Part shown: piece after piece, positions 1-6,169 of the stretch | Numbering within the stretch: position 1 is the first letter of the stretch | Layout of the letters: the number at the start of each line of letters is the position of its first letter | Origin: Flavobacteriales bacterium | Lineage (GTDB): Bacteria > Bacteroidota > Bacteroidia > Flavobacteriales_D > Crocinitomicaceae | Assembly: GCA_947458985.1 (NCBI GenBank) | Contig: CANHBA010000132.1 | Span: 1-6,169, forward strand | DNA length: 6,169 nt | Direction: 5' to 3' | Program-made: the position numbers and the translations under genes | The notes under the pieces: model-generated | The model's database searches: none | Told to the model about the DNA's origin: nothing | What the model saw: only the letters and a program-made list of their open reading frames with translations

Positions 1-929
1 CAAGCATATGTTGGAGAACCAGTTGCTGCACTAATTGAAATTTGAGCGCCAACGCAGTATGGGCCGGTATTGCTAGCAGTTATAATTGTAGAACCAGCTG
101 TGTATGTAATAACAACTTGGCCATGGCCAGTTTGGAAACCTTGTGTACAAGTGCCACCTGCAGGGTAGAAGCTAGAGCCGCCGCCGCCGCCGCCGCCGCC
201 ATTTGCGCCTGCGCAACAGTTGTCGCCGCCGCCGCCGCCGCCGCCAAAGTAACCGCCGCCGCCGCCGCCGCCCGCCGCCGTTGCAAAGAAACCGCCATTG
301 CCGCCTGTACCGATGGTACCAGCTGTACCAGGTTGGCCACCTCCCCATGGAGGGCCGCCGTTACCACCTGCTACCTGTGTACCACCTCCACCACCGGTTC
401 CGGTAAATGGAGAACCTAGACCTGTTTGGCCTGCGGCACAACCACCAGCACCACCAGTTGCTTGATAGTTCGTTTGGCCTGAGCCGCCTGAGCGCCCGCC
501 ACCGCCACCGGCAACCACAATACGGTTGTTCATGGCGTAAGGTGTAACGCGGATATCAGAAGCGCCGCCGCCACCCTTAGATTCATATTGTGTATTGGAA
601 GGAGAAGCATGGCCATTGCCACCGCCGTTCCAACCACCCGCAGGGCCAGTTGGGTTGCCGCCAACGCGAATTTCAAGAACTTGACCAGGTGTTACGGCAA
701 TGCTCGGGTGTTGAACGCGAGCGCCATTGCCACCTTGGCCTGAGCCAACAAAAGGCGTGGCTTGAATACCGCCACCTTTGGCACCGCGTACGTCTACTTG
801 GATGTTGTAGACACAAGGTGGAACCGTCCAGGTTTGCAGTGAGCCCGTATAGTTAAACGTAACAGATTGTTGAGCCTGTGTAAAGAATGAAGAGAGAGAA
901 AGTAGGGAGAAGAAAATCTTCTTGATCAT
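1..929 (-). CDS. Secreted glycine-rich protein with Ig/PKD-like repeat, 3' end truncated by window edge
   Basis: The reading frame starts at ATG 929-927 and is still open at base 1: 309 complete codons plus two bases. Residues 1-19 form a signal peptide (MIKKIF, a hydrophobic Leu/Ser/Phe stretch, then TQAQ), with likely cleavage near residue 19. Residues 20-50 (WTVPPCVYNIQVDVRGAKGG) and the following Gly-rich stretch to about 276 resemble the Gly_rich domain family related to the glycine-rich region of ALK/LTK. Hallmarks are GGGGASDIRV at 119-128, VVAGGGGG at 138-145 and a closing GHGQVVITY at 268-276. Poly-Gly runs lie at 220-226, 229-235 and 244-251. After about 280 the sequence NTGPYCVGAQISISA...SPTYA looks like the first strands of the Ig/PKD-like repeats common in large Bacteroidota surface proteins. 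I infer an exported, cell-surface or matrix protein, perhaps an adhesin with a T9SS domain at the unseen C-terminus. Its precise function is unknown. Coding on this strand is supported by the signal peptide and the conserved motifs. Confidence 0.88.
   Translation of the reverse strand, partial: MIKKIFFSLLSLSSFFTQAQQSVTFNYTGSLQTWTVPPCVYNIQVDVRGAKGGGIQATPFVGSGQGGNGARVQHPSIAVTPGQVLEIRVGGNPTGPAGGWNGGGNGHASPSNTQYESKGGGGASDIRVTPYAMNNRIVVAGGGGGRSGGSGQTNYQATGGAGGCAAGQTGLGSPFTGTGGGGGTQVAGGNGGPPWGGGQPGTAGTIGTGGNGGFFATAAGGGGGGGYFGGGGGGGDNCCAGANGGGGGGGGSSFYPAGGTCTQGFQTGHGQVVITYTAGSTIITASNTGPYCVGAQISISAATGSPTYA
177..272. repeat. Three GCC/GGC triplet tracts encoding poly-glycine
   Basis: On the plus strand there are three perfect GCC runs: 177-200 (8 units), 225-245 (7 units) and 255-272 (6 units). 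They encode Gly244-251, Gly229-235 and Gly221-226 of the minus-strand glycine-rich protein nearly exclusively with GGC. The sequence between them encodes YF and then DNCCAGAN. These are low-complexity coding repeats, not a CRISPR array. Because the unit is three bases, gain or loss of units would change protein length without shifting the frame. Confidence 0.85.
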
Positions 930-953
930 GTGCGTGTAGGTTATGTAGGTAGG

Positions 954-985
954 CAAATTTATATTAAATATTCGTGATTTCAGAA
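954..985 (-). promoter_or_regulatory. Candidate Bacteroidota-type promoter for the glycine-rich protein
   Basis: On the minus strand TAAATTTG (961-954) exactly matches the Bacteroidota -7 consensus TAnnTTTG. Nineteen bases upstream lies TTCTG (985-981), a weak match to the -33 TTG/TTTG element. The -7 box ends 24 bases before the ATG at 929, which would leave a short leader. The surrounding DNA is AT-rich. The -7 match is visible in the sequence; its use as a promoter is inferred. Confidence 0.42.
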
Positions 986-1004
986 CGTATTTTATGCGCA
1001 GTGG

Positions 1005-1034
1005 TTGCTTTTAGAGACAAAAAAATGTACTTTG
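1005..1034 (+). promoter_or_regulatory. Weak candidate promoter for the DUF1800-DUF1501 operon
   Basis: On the plus strand TTG (1005-1007) is followed after 20 bases by TACTTTG (1028-1034), one base short of the Bacteroidota TAnnTTTG consensus. It ends 18 bases before the chosen ATG at 1053. The promoter must lie in the 123-base divergent gap or inside the neighbouring gene, but this match is imperfect. There is no recognisable Shine-Dalgarno before 1053, as is usual in this phylum. Confidence 0.22.
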
Positions 1035-1052
1035 TGGATAAATTCACTCCAT

Positions 1053-2627
1053 ATGACACCTTATAACGGCCCCTGGACCTCAGCTGAAGTAGCTCATTTA
1101 CTCAGGCGCTGCACTTTTGGCGCAAGCTTTCAAGACATCCAAAACGCCGTTGGGATGGGGATGTTAGGTGCTGTATCTCAGTTGTTTTCAACAAGCAATG
1201 TAGATCAGCCATTGGCTTATGATCCAGGTGAGCAAATTGTACCTCTCGGACAAACTTGGGTGTCGGCAGTTTACCCATCTAATCCTACCGCTAATCAGCA
1301 AACAGAGGGAGCGCGCATGAAGTCGCTTGGTGCATGGCTTGCTAAAAACCTGAACCAAGAAAGCTTGAGCTTGACCGAGAAAATGTTATTTTTTTGGCAA
1401 AATCATTTTGGTGTGAGCACTTCAGGCGACGCACGTGCTATGTATCAATACCTTCAGTTATTAAGACAGCATGCCTTAGGCAATGTCAAACAGCTTGTAA
1501 GAGATGTTACCATTGATCCATGTATGCTTTTGTTTTTAAATGGTTCTACCAACACGGTGTTTTCTCCGAATGAAAATTACGGTAGAGAGTTATTGGAATT
1601 GTTTACAGTCGGAAAAGGCGCCCAACTTGCAGCTGGTGACTACAGCACATTTACAGAGCAAGATGTTGCTGCTGCAGCTAAAATTTTTACCGGTTACGTA
1701 GTTCAGGGCGTTCGCAGCGACACCCAAGCTCAGGTAAGTAGTCAATTTATGCCTGTCTTGCACGATACCTCCACCAAAACACTTTCTTATCATTTTGGGA
1801 ACCAAACTATTAGTGCCGCTGGGGCTTTGGAATATGCAAATTACATCGATGTCGTTTTCAATCAGGCCGACACAGCCTTGTATATTTGTCGCAAACTCTA
1901 TCGGTATTTTGTGAATTGCGACATCACTGTTTGGGTGGAGCAAAATATCATTGCAGATATGGCGCAAACTTTTGTAGCCAATAATTTTGAAATTGAGCCA
2001 GTACTGACGGCGCTTTTTACGAGCGCACATTTCTATGACATCAGTGTGCGAGGTGCAATTATCCGCTCACCGCTTGAAACGTTGTGCGCCATGCTCAATA
2101 CTTCAAATACTACAGCTAATTTTGATTTGCAAAGCACGTATCAAATCTATTTATCGATGTATGGTTTGGCCGATCAAATGGGCCAAGGCTATGCAGCGCC
2201 ACCAAGTGTTGCAGGCTGGACGGCCTATTATCAGGCACCTGCATTTTACAGGCTTTGGATCAACTCGACTTATATCAAAAAACGTTTTGACGTCGCCAAT
2301 TTATTGACATCTAACTTTTATAACGTCAATGGAAATGTATTTAAAATCAAAGTAGTTGATCTGCTCAATGGGCTCTCCGCACCGGCATCGGCACCTCAAG
2401 TTATCGACGATCTTTGTTTGGTGTTGTTCCCAAAAGATATTCCGGCTGCAGATAAACTTGCCATCAAGAGTATCTTGACCAATGGCTTACCAGATTTTGA
2501 ATGGACACTTCAATACAATGAATACCTTGCCGATCCAACAAACCCTGTTTTTTACAATCCTGTTGAGCTGCGCATGCAAGCAGTGCTCAATGTCATGTTT
2601 AAAATGCCTCAATTCCACGTTTGCTGA
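1053..2627 (+). CDS. DUF1800 domain-containing protein
   Basis: This 524-residue protein matches the DUF1800 family over essentially its whole length. The N-terminal AHLLRRCTFG (14-23) is the family's usual opening. FFWQNHFG (113-120) is the central conserved helix, and NENYGRELLELFTVG (173-187) is the family signature. APPSVAGW (382-389) corresponds to the conserved proline-Gly-Trp segment, and the protein ends at the conserved MPQF (about 518-521). The start chosen is ATG 1053: the frame could extend to TTG 1005, but those 16 residues add no conserved sequence and no signal peptide. With this start no signal peptide, lipobox or transmembrane helix is visible, and there is no C-terminal sorting domain. 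The stop TGA shares its last base with the ATG of the downstream DUF1501 gene, so the two are almost certainly cotranscribed and probably translationally coupled. The biochemical function of DUF1800 is unknown; the recurrent pairing with DUF1501 suggests a joint role. Confidence 0.93.
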   Translation: MTPYNGPWTSAEVAHLLRRCTFGASFQDIQNAVGMGMLGAVSQLFSTSNVDQPLAYDPGEQIVPLGQTWVSAVYPSNPTANQQTEGARMKSLGAWLAKNLNQESLSLTEKMLFFWQNHFGVSTSGDARAMYQYLQLLRQHALGNVKQLVRDVTIDPCMLLFLNGSTNTVFSPNENYGRELLELFTVGKGAQLAAGDYSTFTEQDVAAAAKIFTGYVVQGVRSDTQAQVSSQFMPVLHDTSTKTLSYHFGNQTISAAGALEYANYIDVVFNQADTALYICRKLYRYFVNCDITVWVEQNIIADMAQTFVANNFEIEPVLTALFTSAHFYDISVRGAIIRSPLETLCAMLNTSNTTANFDLQSTYQIYLSMYGLADQMGQGYAAPPSVAGWTAYYQAPAFYRLWINSTYIKKRFDVANLLTSNFYNVNGNVFKIKVVDLLNGLSAPASAPQVIDDLCLVLFPKDIPAADKLAIKSILTNGLPDFEWTLQYNEYLADPTNPVFYNPVELRMQAVLNVMFKMPQFHVC

Positions 2628-2629
2628 TG
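2625..2629 (+). promoter_or_regulatory. TGATG stop-start overlap (translational coupling site)
   Basis: The TGA stop of the DUF1800 gene (2625-2627) and the ATG start of the DUF1501 gene (2627-2629) share one base. Such overlaps usually mean that ribosomes terminating on the first gene reinitiate on the second, which keeps the two products in a linked ratio. No separate ribosome-binding site is evident just upstream. The overlap is seen directly; coupling is inferred. Confidence 0.7.
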
Positions 2630-4177
2630 AAAAGAAGATCCTTCCTTAAAAATGGGGCACTTGCAAGCCTTTCTTTGCCTTTCGTACAGAATGGCTTTTC
2701 GATGCAAGCGATTGCCAAGCAACTATTTGAAGTGCCTAAAAGCGCCGAAGACAAAGTGCTTATTTTGATCCGCATGAACGGTGGAAATGATGGCCTCAAT
2801 ATGGTTTTTCCCAGAGATCAGTACGCAGAATTGGTCGTGCAGCGCGCCAATATTTTAGTGCCCGAAAATCAAATTTTACCTTTGACCACTGAGGTTGGCT
2901 TGCATCCCAAAATGACCGGGATGCAGACGCTTTTCAACGAAGGCAAGCTGAGTGTGATCCAAAATGTAGGCTACCCCGAGCCCAATCGCTCTCATTTTCG
3001 GTCCATGGATATTTGGACTACAGGCGCATTGGATATCAACCAAACCAGCGGATGGCTAGGTCGCTATTTTGACAGCGCTTATCCTAATTTCCCTGATGCC
3101 TATCCAAACGTAGATTACACAGATCCGTTTGCTATTTCAATGGGGTCAGAGGTGTCTACCACATGTCAAGGCCTGATGGGGAACTTCAGCCATGCGGTTT
3201 CAGATCCTTTTAATTCTTCCAACTTATTATTGACTTCAGTAACCAATGACGGCACGTACTACGGTGGTCAAATCGAATACATTTCCACGCTGATCAATCA
3301 AACCAATGAATATGGGCAGCAAATCAGCAGTGCAGCAAGTGCCGGCAACTCCCTGTCTGGCATGTATGATCCGCTCAATCCATTGGCTGTTCAATTGAAA
3401 TATATTGCTCAAATGATTTCAGGCGGGCTCAAAACAAAGGTGTATATCCTCAATGTGAATGGTTTTGACACCCACGACGCGCAAGTTGATCAAAATGACA
3501 TGCAGGAAGGCGTCCATGCGAATCTTTTGAAGCGGATTTCAGATGCCGTACGTGCTTTTCAACACGACCTGCAATTATTGGGGTTAGAACAGCGCGTAGC
3601 AGGGCTTACTTTTTCAGAATTCGGCCGACAAATTGCCAGCAACGGTAGTATGGGTACTGACCACGGAGATGCCGCCCCCATTTTGCTGTTCGGCGCTTGT
3701 GTCAGCAATGGAATCTTAGGAGCCAATCCGCAAATCTCTAATCAGGTGAACAACCAAGCCGGCTTGACCATGCAAATTGACTTTAGAGATATCTATGCCA
3801 GCTTACTCAAAGACTGGTTTGAGGTAGACGCGCAAGTAATTCAAGGATTATTTGAGCAAAACATCACTTACTACGACCTCTTACAAGGCTGTACCAATTC
3901 GATTTCGGAAAAACCAATTATTGCTCAGCAAAAACCACTTGTTTTCCCAAATCCGAGTTTGGGTCAGCATCAATTGAAATTTGTGTCAGGCCAAGAATAC
4001 CTCGAGATCTTTTTAATTGACCAAAATGGTAAGGTGCTCCAAAAGACCTTTGAGGGTCAGTTGAACAATGGACAGCAAATTCTCAGTTTTGAGCTCAACA
4101 TGCTCAATGCAGGCTCCTACTATTACCTTTTGAAGTCGGGCTCAAGACAAGAATTGGTTTCTTTTCAGAAACTTTAA
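2627..4177 (+). CDS. DUF1501 family protein with twin-arginine signal and T9SS C-terminal sorting domain
   Basis: The 516-residue product starts at ATG 2627 with KRRSFLK followed by a hydrophobic stretch (GALASLSLPF), a good twin-arginine (Tat) signal. TTG 2621, six bases upstream, would only add two residues. The body matches DUF1501, a family related to the alkaline phosphatase/sulfatase superfamily: RMNGGNDGLN (49-58), NRSHFRSMDIW (120-130), NGFDTHDAQ (278-286), SEFGR (330-334) and GTDHGD (343-348). The Asp and His residues in the last motifs resemble metal ligands of that superfamily; this assignment and any catalytic activity are inferred. Residues 439-516 (VFPNPS, a beta-rich segment, then GSYYYLL and a basic-hydrophobic end) look like a type A T9SS sorting domain. 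I therefore predict export across the inner membrane by Tat and across the outer membrane by T9SS. The gene overlaps the upstream DUF1800 gene by one base and is the last gene of the operon. Substrate unknown. Confidence 0.93.
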   Translation: MKRRSFLKNGALASLSLPFVQNGFSMQAIAKQLFEVPKSAEDKVLILIRMNGGNDGLNMVFPRDQYAELVVQRANILVPENQILPLTTEVGLHPKMTGMQTLFNEGKLSVIQNVGYPEPNRSHFRSMDIWTTGALDINQTSGWLGRYFDSAYPNFPDAYPNVDYTDPFAISMGSEVSTTCQGLMGNFSHAVSDPFNSSNLLLTSVTNDGTYYGGQIEYISTLINQTNEYGQQISSAASAGNSLSGMYDPLNPLAVQLKYIAQMISGGLKTKVYILNVNGFDTHDAQVDQNDMQEGVHANLLKRISDAVRAFQHDLQLLGLEQRVAGLTFSEFGRQIASNGSMGTDHGDAAPILLFGACVSNGILGANPQISNQVNNQAGLTMQIDFRDIYASLLKDWFEVDAQVIQGLFEQNITYYDLLQGCTNSISEKPIIAQQKPLVFPNPSLGQHQLKFVSGQEYLEIFLIDQNGKVLQKTFEGQLNNGQQILSFELNMLNAGSYYYLLKSGSRQELVSFQKL

Positions 4178-4199
4178 GTTCAAACAGTTTCAAACTTAA
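4174..4199. terminator. Possible bidirectional terminator palindrome between convergent genes
   Basis: TTAAGTT (4174-4180) is perfectly complementary to AACTTAA (4193-4199), with AAAC/GTTT inside the loop allowing some further pairing. The palindrome spans the 18-base gap between the convergent DUF1501 and M1 peptidase genes and contains both TAA stop codons. The stem is AT-rich and has no strong U-tract, so it would be a weak intrinsic terminator at best. The symmetry is visible; the function is a guess. Confidence 0.3.
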
Positions 4200-6169
4200 T
4201 TGCCGCCTTGCATTTGCTCCAAACGCTGCTGGCGCTGCATAGGATTCTCGCGCTTTGGCTCTTGTTTGTAGAGTTGGTAACGGGTCGGAAGCATAACTCT
4301 TGGCCAAGTGTTGTTGTCGAGGTCGGTATCAGCAGTTTCTAAGAATGGGTCTAGACGGAAAGAAACAACAGGTTGGTCGTAGACAAAAACTTTACTTACT
4401 TTCAATTCTTCTACGCGCCAGATTTCTGCTGGAATGCGCTCCACTTTGGTGCTGCCATCGGCAAATGTAGCTTCAATAATAAGTGGCATTACTAAGCCTC
4501 CGAGGTTTTCAAAAGTAAGTTCGTACAATTGCTTTCCAGCATTTAAATAAGCTAAATCTTCTGCGCTTGTTTTGGATACAAAGGTTTGGTAATCTTTGCG
4601 GTCAATGGCATCGACAGCATATATATTGCGCTTGGCATAGAAGTCGTCAATTTGTGTATCGCGCTCATTGACGGTTTGAGAAATAGCTGTTTTGTTGCGC
4701 GTATCGCCGATGAAAACATCTTTTTGTGCGTCTTTTTGTTGTAAAAAGGCTTTCTCAAGTTCTGGGTTTTGGGTGTTCAGCTCAAACCATTTGACGTCGG
4801 TTACGGCGATGTCGACATGGTCGGTAGAGTAAAACCATCCGCGCCAAAACCAGTCGAGGTCAACGGCAGAGGCATCTTCCATGGTGCGGAAGAAATCGGC
4901 AGGTGTGGGGTGCTTGAGCGCCCAGCGTTCGCAATAGGTTTTGAAAGCGTAGTCGAAGAGTTCGCGACCCATAACAGTTTCGCGCAAAATATTAAGTGCC
5001 GTGGCGGGTTTGCCATAAGCGTTGTTGCCAAATTGTTTGATGGACTCTGAGTTGGTCATGATGGGCGAAATGCCACTGATATCGCCACGCATGTAGTCGG
5101 CGATCATGTAGGCTGGGCCGCGGCGGCTAGGGTAGTCGCGCTCCCATTCTTGTTCGGTGAGGTATTGTACAAAAGTATTGAGGCCTTCGTCCATCCAGGT
5201 CCATTGGCGCTCGTCAGAATTGATGATCATCGGGAAGAAGTTATGACCTACTTCATGGATAATAACGCCCCACATGCCGTATTTTTCTCCTTCAGAATAG
5301 GTGCCATCTGGTTCGGGACGCCCGCCGTTGAAGCAAATCATGGGATATTCCATGCCAATCCATTTGGAGTGAACAGAAATAGCAACTGGGTACATGTAAT
5401 TGACGGTGTATTTGGAATAAGTTTTAATCGTGTGCGCTACGAGTTTTGTTGAATAGCGCTCCCACAGCGGATTGCCTTCTTTTGGATAGTAACTCATGCA
5501 AAGGATGTCTTTGCCACCTACCGTTTGCTTTTGGGCATCCCAAATAAATTTGCGAGAGGTAGCAAAGGCGAAGTCGCGGACATTTGTTGCTTTGTACACC
5601 CATGTTTTTGTTTTTTGCGCTTTGTCCTTTTCTGCAGCTTCTGCCTCGGCTTGCGTGACAATTATAACGGGGGTATCGGATTTTTTCGCGAGTTCATAGC
5701 GCTTGCGCTGCTCTGGGCTCAGGATGCTCGCATAGTTTTGACATTCGCCGGTTGCCGCAACGATGTGGTCTGCAGGCACGGTAATGCTTACTTCGTAGTC
5801 GCCAAAAGGGAGCGTGAATTCGCCACGACCCAAAAATTGCTTGTTTTGCCAACCCGTCACGTCGTTGTAAACGCACATGCGCGGGAAAAACTGCGCAATG
5901 GTGTAGAGGTAGTTTTTGTCGGTTTCAAAATATTCGTAGCCAGAGCGTCCACCCACAGCCATGCGGTCATTGATGTTGTACCACCACTTAATTTGAAACG
6001 AAATACTTTGACCGGGAAGGAGCGGTTTGGCCAGGTCAATGCGCATCATGGTTTTGTTGATGAAGTAGGTCATGGGCTGCCCGCTCATGTTGGTGATCTT
6101 TTCAATTTTAAAACCGCCGTCGTAATAAAAGTCGCGCTTGCGCAAATCAGAAACACTTTTGAAGTTTTC
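4196..6169 (-). CDS. M1 family zinc metallopeptidase (aminopeptidase-like), N-terminus beyond window edge
   Basis: The frame is open from the right edge (first visible residues ENFKSVSDLRKRDF) to TAA at 4198-4196: 657 visible residues. The catalytic signature is complete: HEVGH (5257-5243) plus a Glu 18 residues later in WMDEG (Glu codon 5188-5186), the HExxH-x18-E zinc site of M1 gluzincins. GMEYP (5356-5342) occupies the place of the classical GAMEN exopeptidase loop. The Tyr of NAYGKPA (codon 5017-5015) fits the conserved transition-state Tyr. The visible N-terminal part is the beta-rich M1 domain (NVRDFAFATS motif), followed by the catalytic domain and a C-terminal beta-like region. The C-terminus ends in a charged, Gln-rich tail (MQRQQRLEQMQGGN) with no T9SS domain, so the protein is more likely periplasmic or membrane-anchored; the signal sequence that would decide this is not in the window. 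Its role would be to remove N-terminal residues from peptides. A start at TTG 6145 is not credible because homology continues upstream. Confidence 0.94.
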   Translation of the reverse strand, partial: ENFKSVSDLRKRDFYYDGGFKIEKITNMSGQPMTYFINKTMMRIDLAKPLLPGQSISFQIKWWYNINDRMAVGGRSGYEYFETDKNYLYTIAQFFPRMCVYNDVTGWQNKQFLGRGEFTLPFGDYEVSITVPADHIVAATGECQNYASILSPEQRKRYELAKKSDTPVIIVTQAEAEAAEKDKAQKTKTWVYKATNVRDFAFATSRKFIWDAQKQTVGGKDILCMSYYPKEGNPLWERYSTKLVAHTIKTYSKYTVNYMYPVAISVHSKWIGMEYPMICFNGGRPEPDGTYSEGEKYGMWGVIIHEVGHNFFPMIINSDERQWTWMDEGLNTFVQYLTEQEWERDYPSRRGPAYMIADYMRGDISGISPIMTNSESIKQFGNNAYGKPATALNILRETVMGRELFDYAFKTYCERWALKHPTPADFFRTMEDASAVDLDWFWRGWFYSTDHVDIAVTDVKWFELNTQNPELEKAFLQQKDAQKDVFIGDTRNKTAISQTVNERDTQIDDFYAKRNIYAVDAIDRKDYQTFVSKTSAEDLAYLNAGKQLYELTFENLGGLVMPLIIEATFADGSTKVERIPAEIWRVEELKVSKVFVYDQPVVSFRLDPFLETADTDLDNNTWPRVMLPTRYQLYKQEPKRENPMQRQQRLEQMQGGN

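Noticed and set aside
177..280. Possible CRISPR or tandem regulatory repeat
   Set aside because: The units are three-base coding triplets without spacers, in frame with the glycine-rich protein.
80..367. Minus-strand alanine-rich open frame
   Set aside because: It is out of frame with the glycine-rich protein and arises from the same triplet repeats.
42..419. Plus-strand open frame with poly-alanine and poly-arginine character
   Set aside because: It is the antisense shadow of the GGC-rich glycine tracts; the minus strand has a signal peptide and Gly-rich family motifs.
1005..1052. TTG start adding 16 residues to the DUF1800 protein
   Set aside because: The extension has no family similarity or signal peptide and overlaps a candidate promoter; ATG 1053 places the conserved domain at the usual distance from the start.
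1590..2030. 146-codon minus-strand frame inside the DUF1800 gene
   Set aside because: It is antisense to strongly conserved DUF1800 coding sequence and its product resembles nothing I recognise.
4769..5699. Several plus-strand open frames opposite the M1 peptidase
   Set aside because: They are shadows of the peptidase gene, without recognisable domains or start signals.
6143..6145. TTG as the true start of the M1 peptidase
   Set aside because: The frame stays open to the window edge, and a complete M1 protein needs more N-terminal sequence and probably a signal peptide.

Overview
The window looks like ordinary chromosome from a member of the Bacteroidota, probably a gliding or T9SS-bearing lineage. 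Four things suggest this: a C-terminal type IX secretion (T9SS) sorting domain, a paired DUF1800/DUF1501 locus, an M1 peptidase with the GMEYP exopeptidase variant, and a secreted glycine-rich protein followed by an Ig/PKD-like repeat. A candidate TAnnTTTG promoter box also fits. I cannot name the genus.

Layout, left to right. (1) 1-929, minus strand: the 5' part of a gene for a large secreted glycine-rich surface protein. It has a signal peptide, a Gly-rich domain with three poly-Gly tracts, and the beginning of an Ig-like repeat; its 3' end is off the left edge. (2) 930-1052: a divergent intergenic region with candidate promoters for both directions. (3) 1053-2627 and 2627-4177, plus strand: a two-gene operon overlapping by one base (TGATG). 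It encodes a DUF1800 protein and a DUF1501 (alkaline-phosphatase-superfamily-like) protein with a twin-arginine signal and a T9SS C-terminal domain. (4) 4178-4195: an 18-base convergent junction inside a small palindrome. (5) 4196-6169, minus strand: an M1 zinc metallopeptidase lacking only its N-terminal part, which lies off the right edge.

All three transcription units plausibly make or support exported proteins: a surface adhesin-like protein, an exported pair of unknown function, and a probably envelope-located peptidase whose N-terminus is not visible. Nothing shows that the units act together. I see no mobile element, CRISPR array, tRNA or rRNA. The most interesting item is the DUF1800/DUF1501 pair: its function is uncharacterised, one partner carries both Tat and T9SS signals, and the other has no visible export signal.
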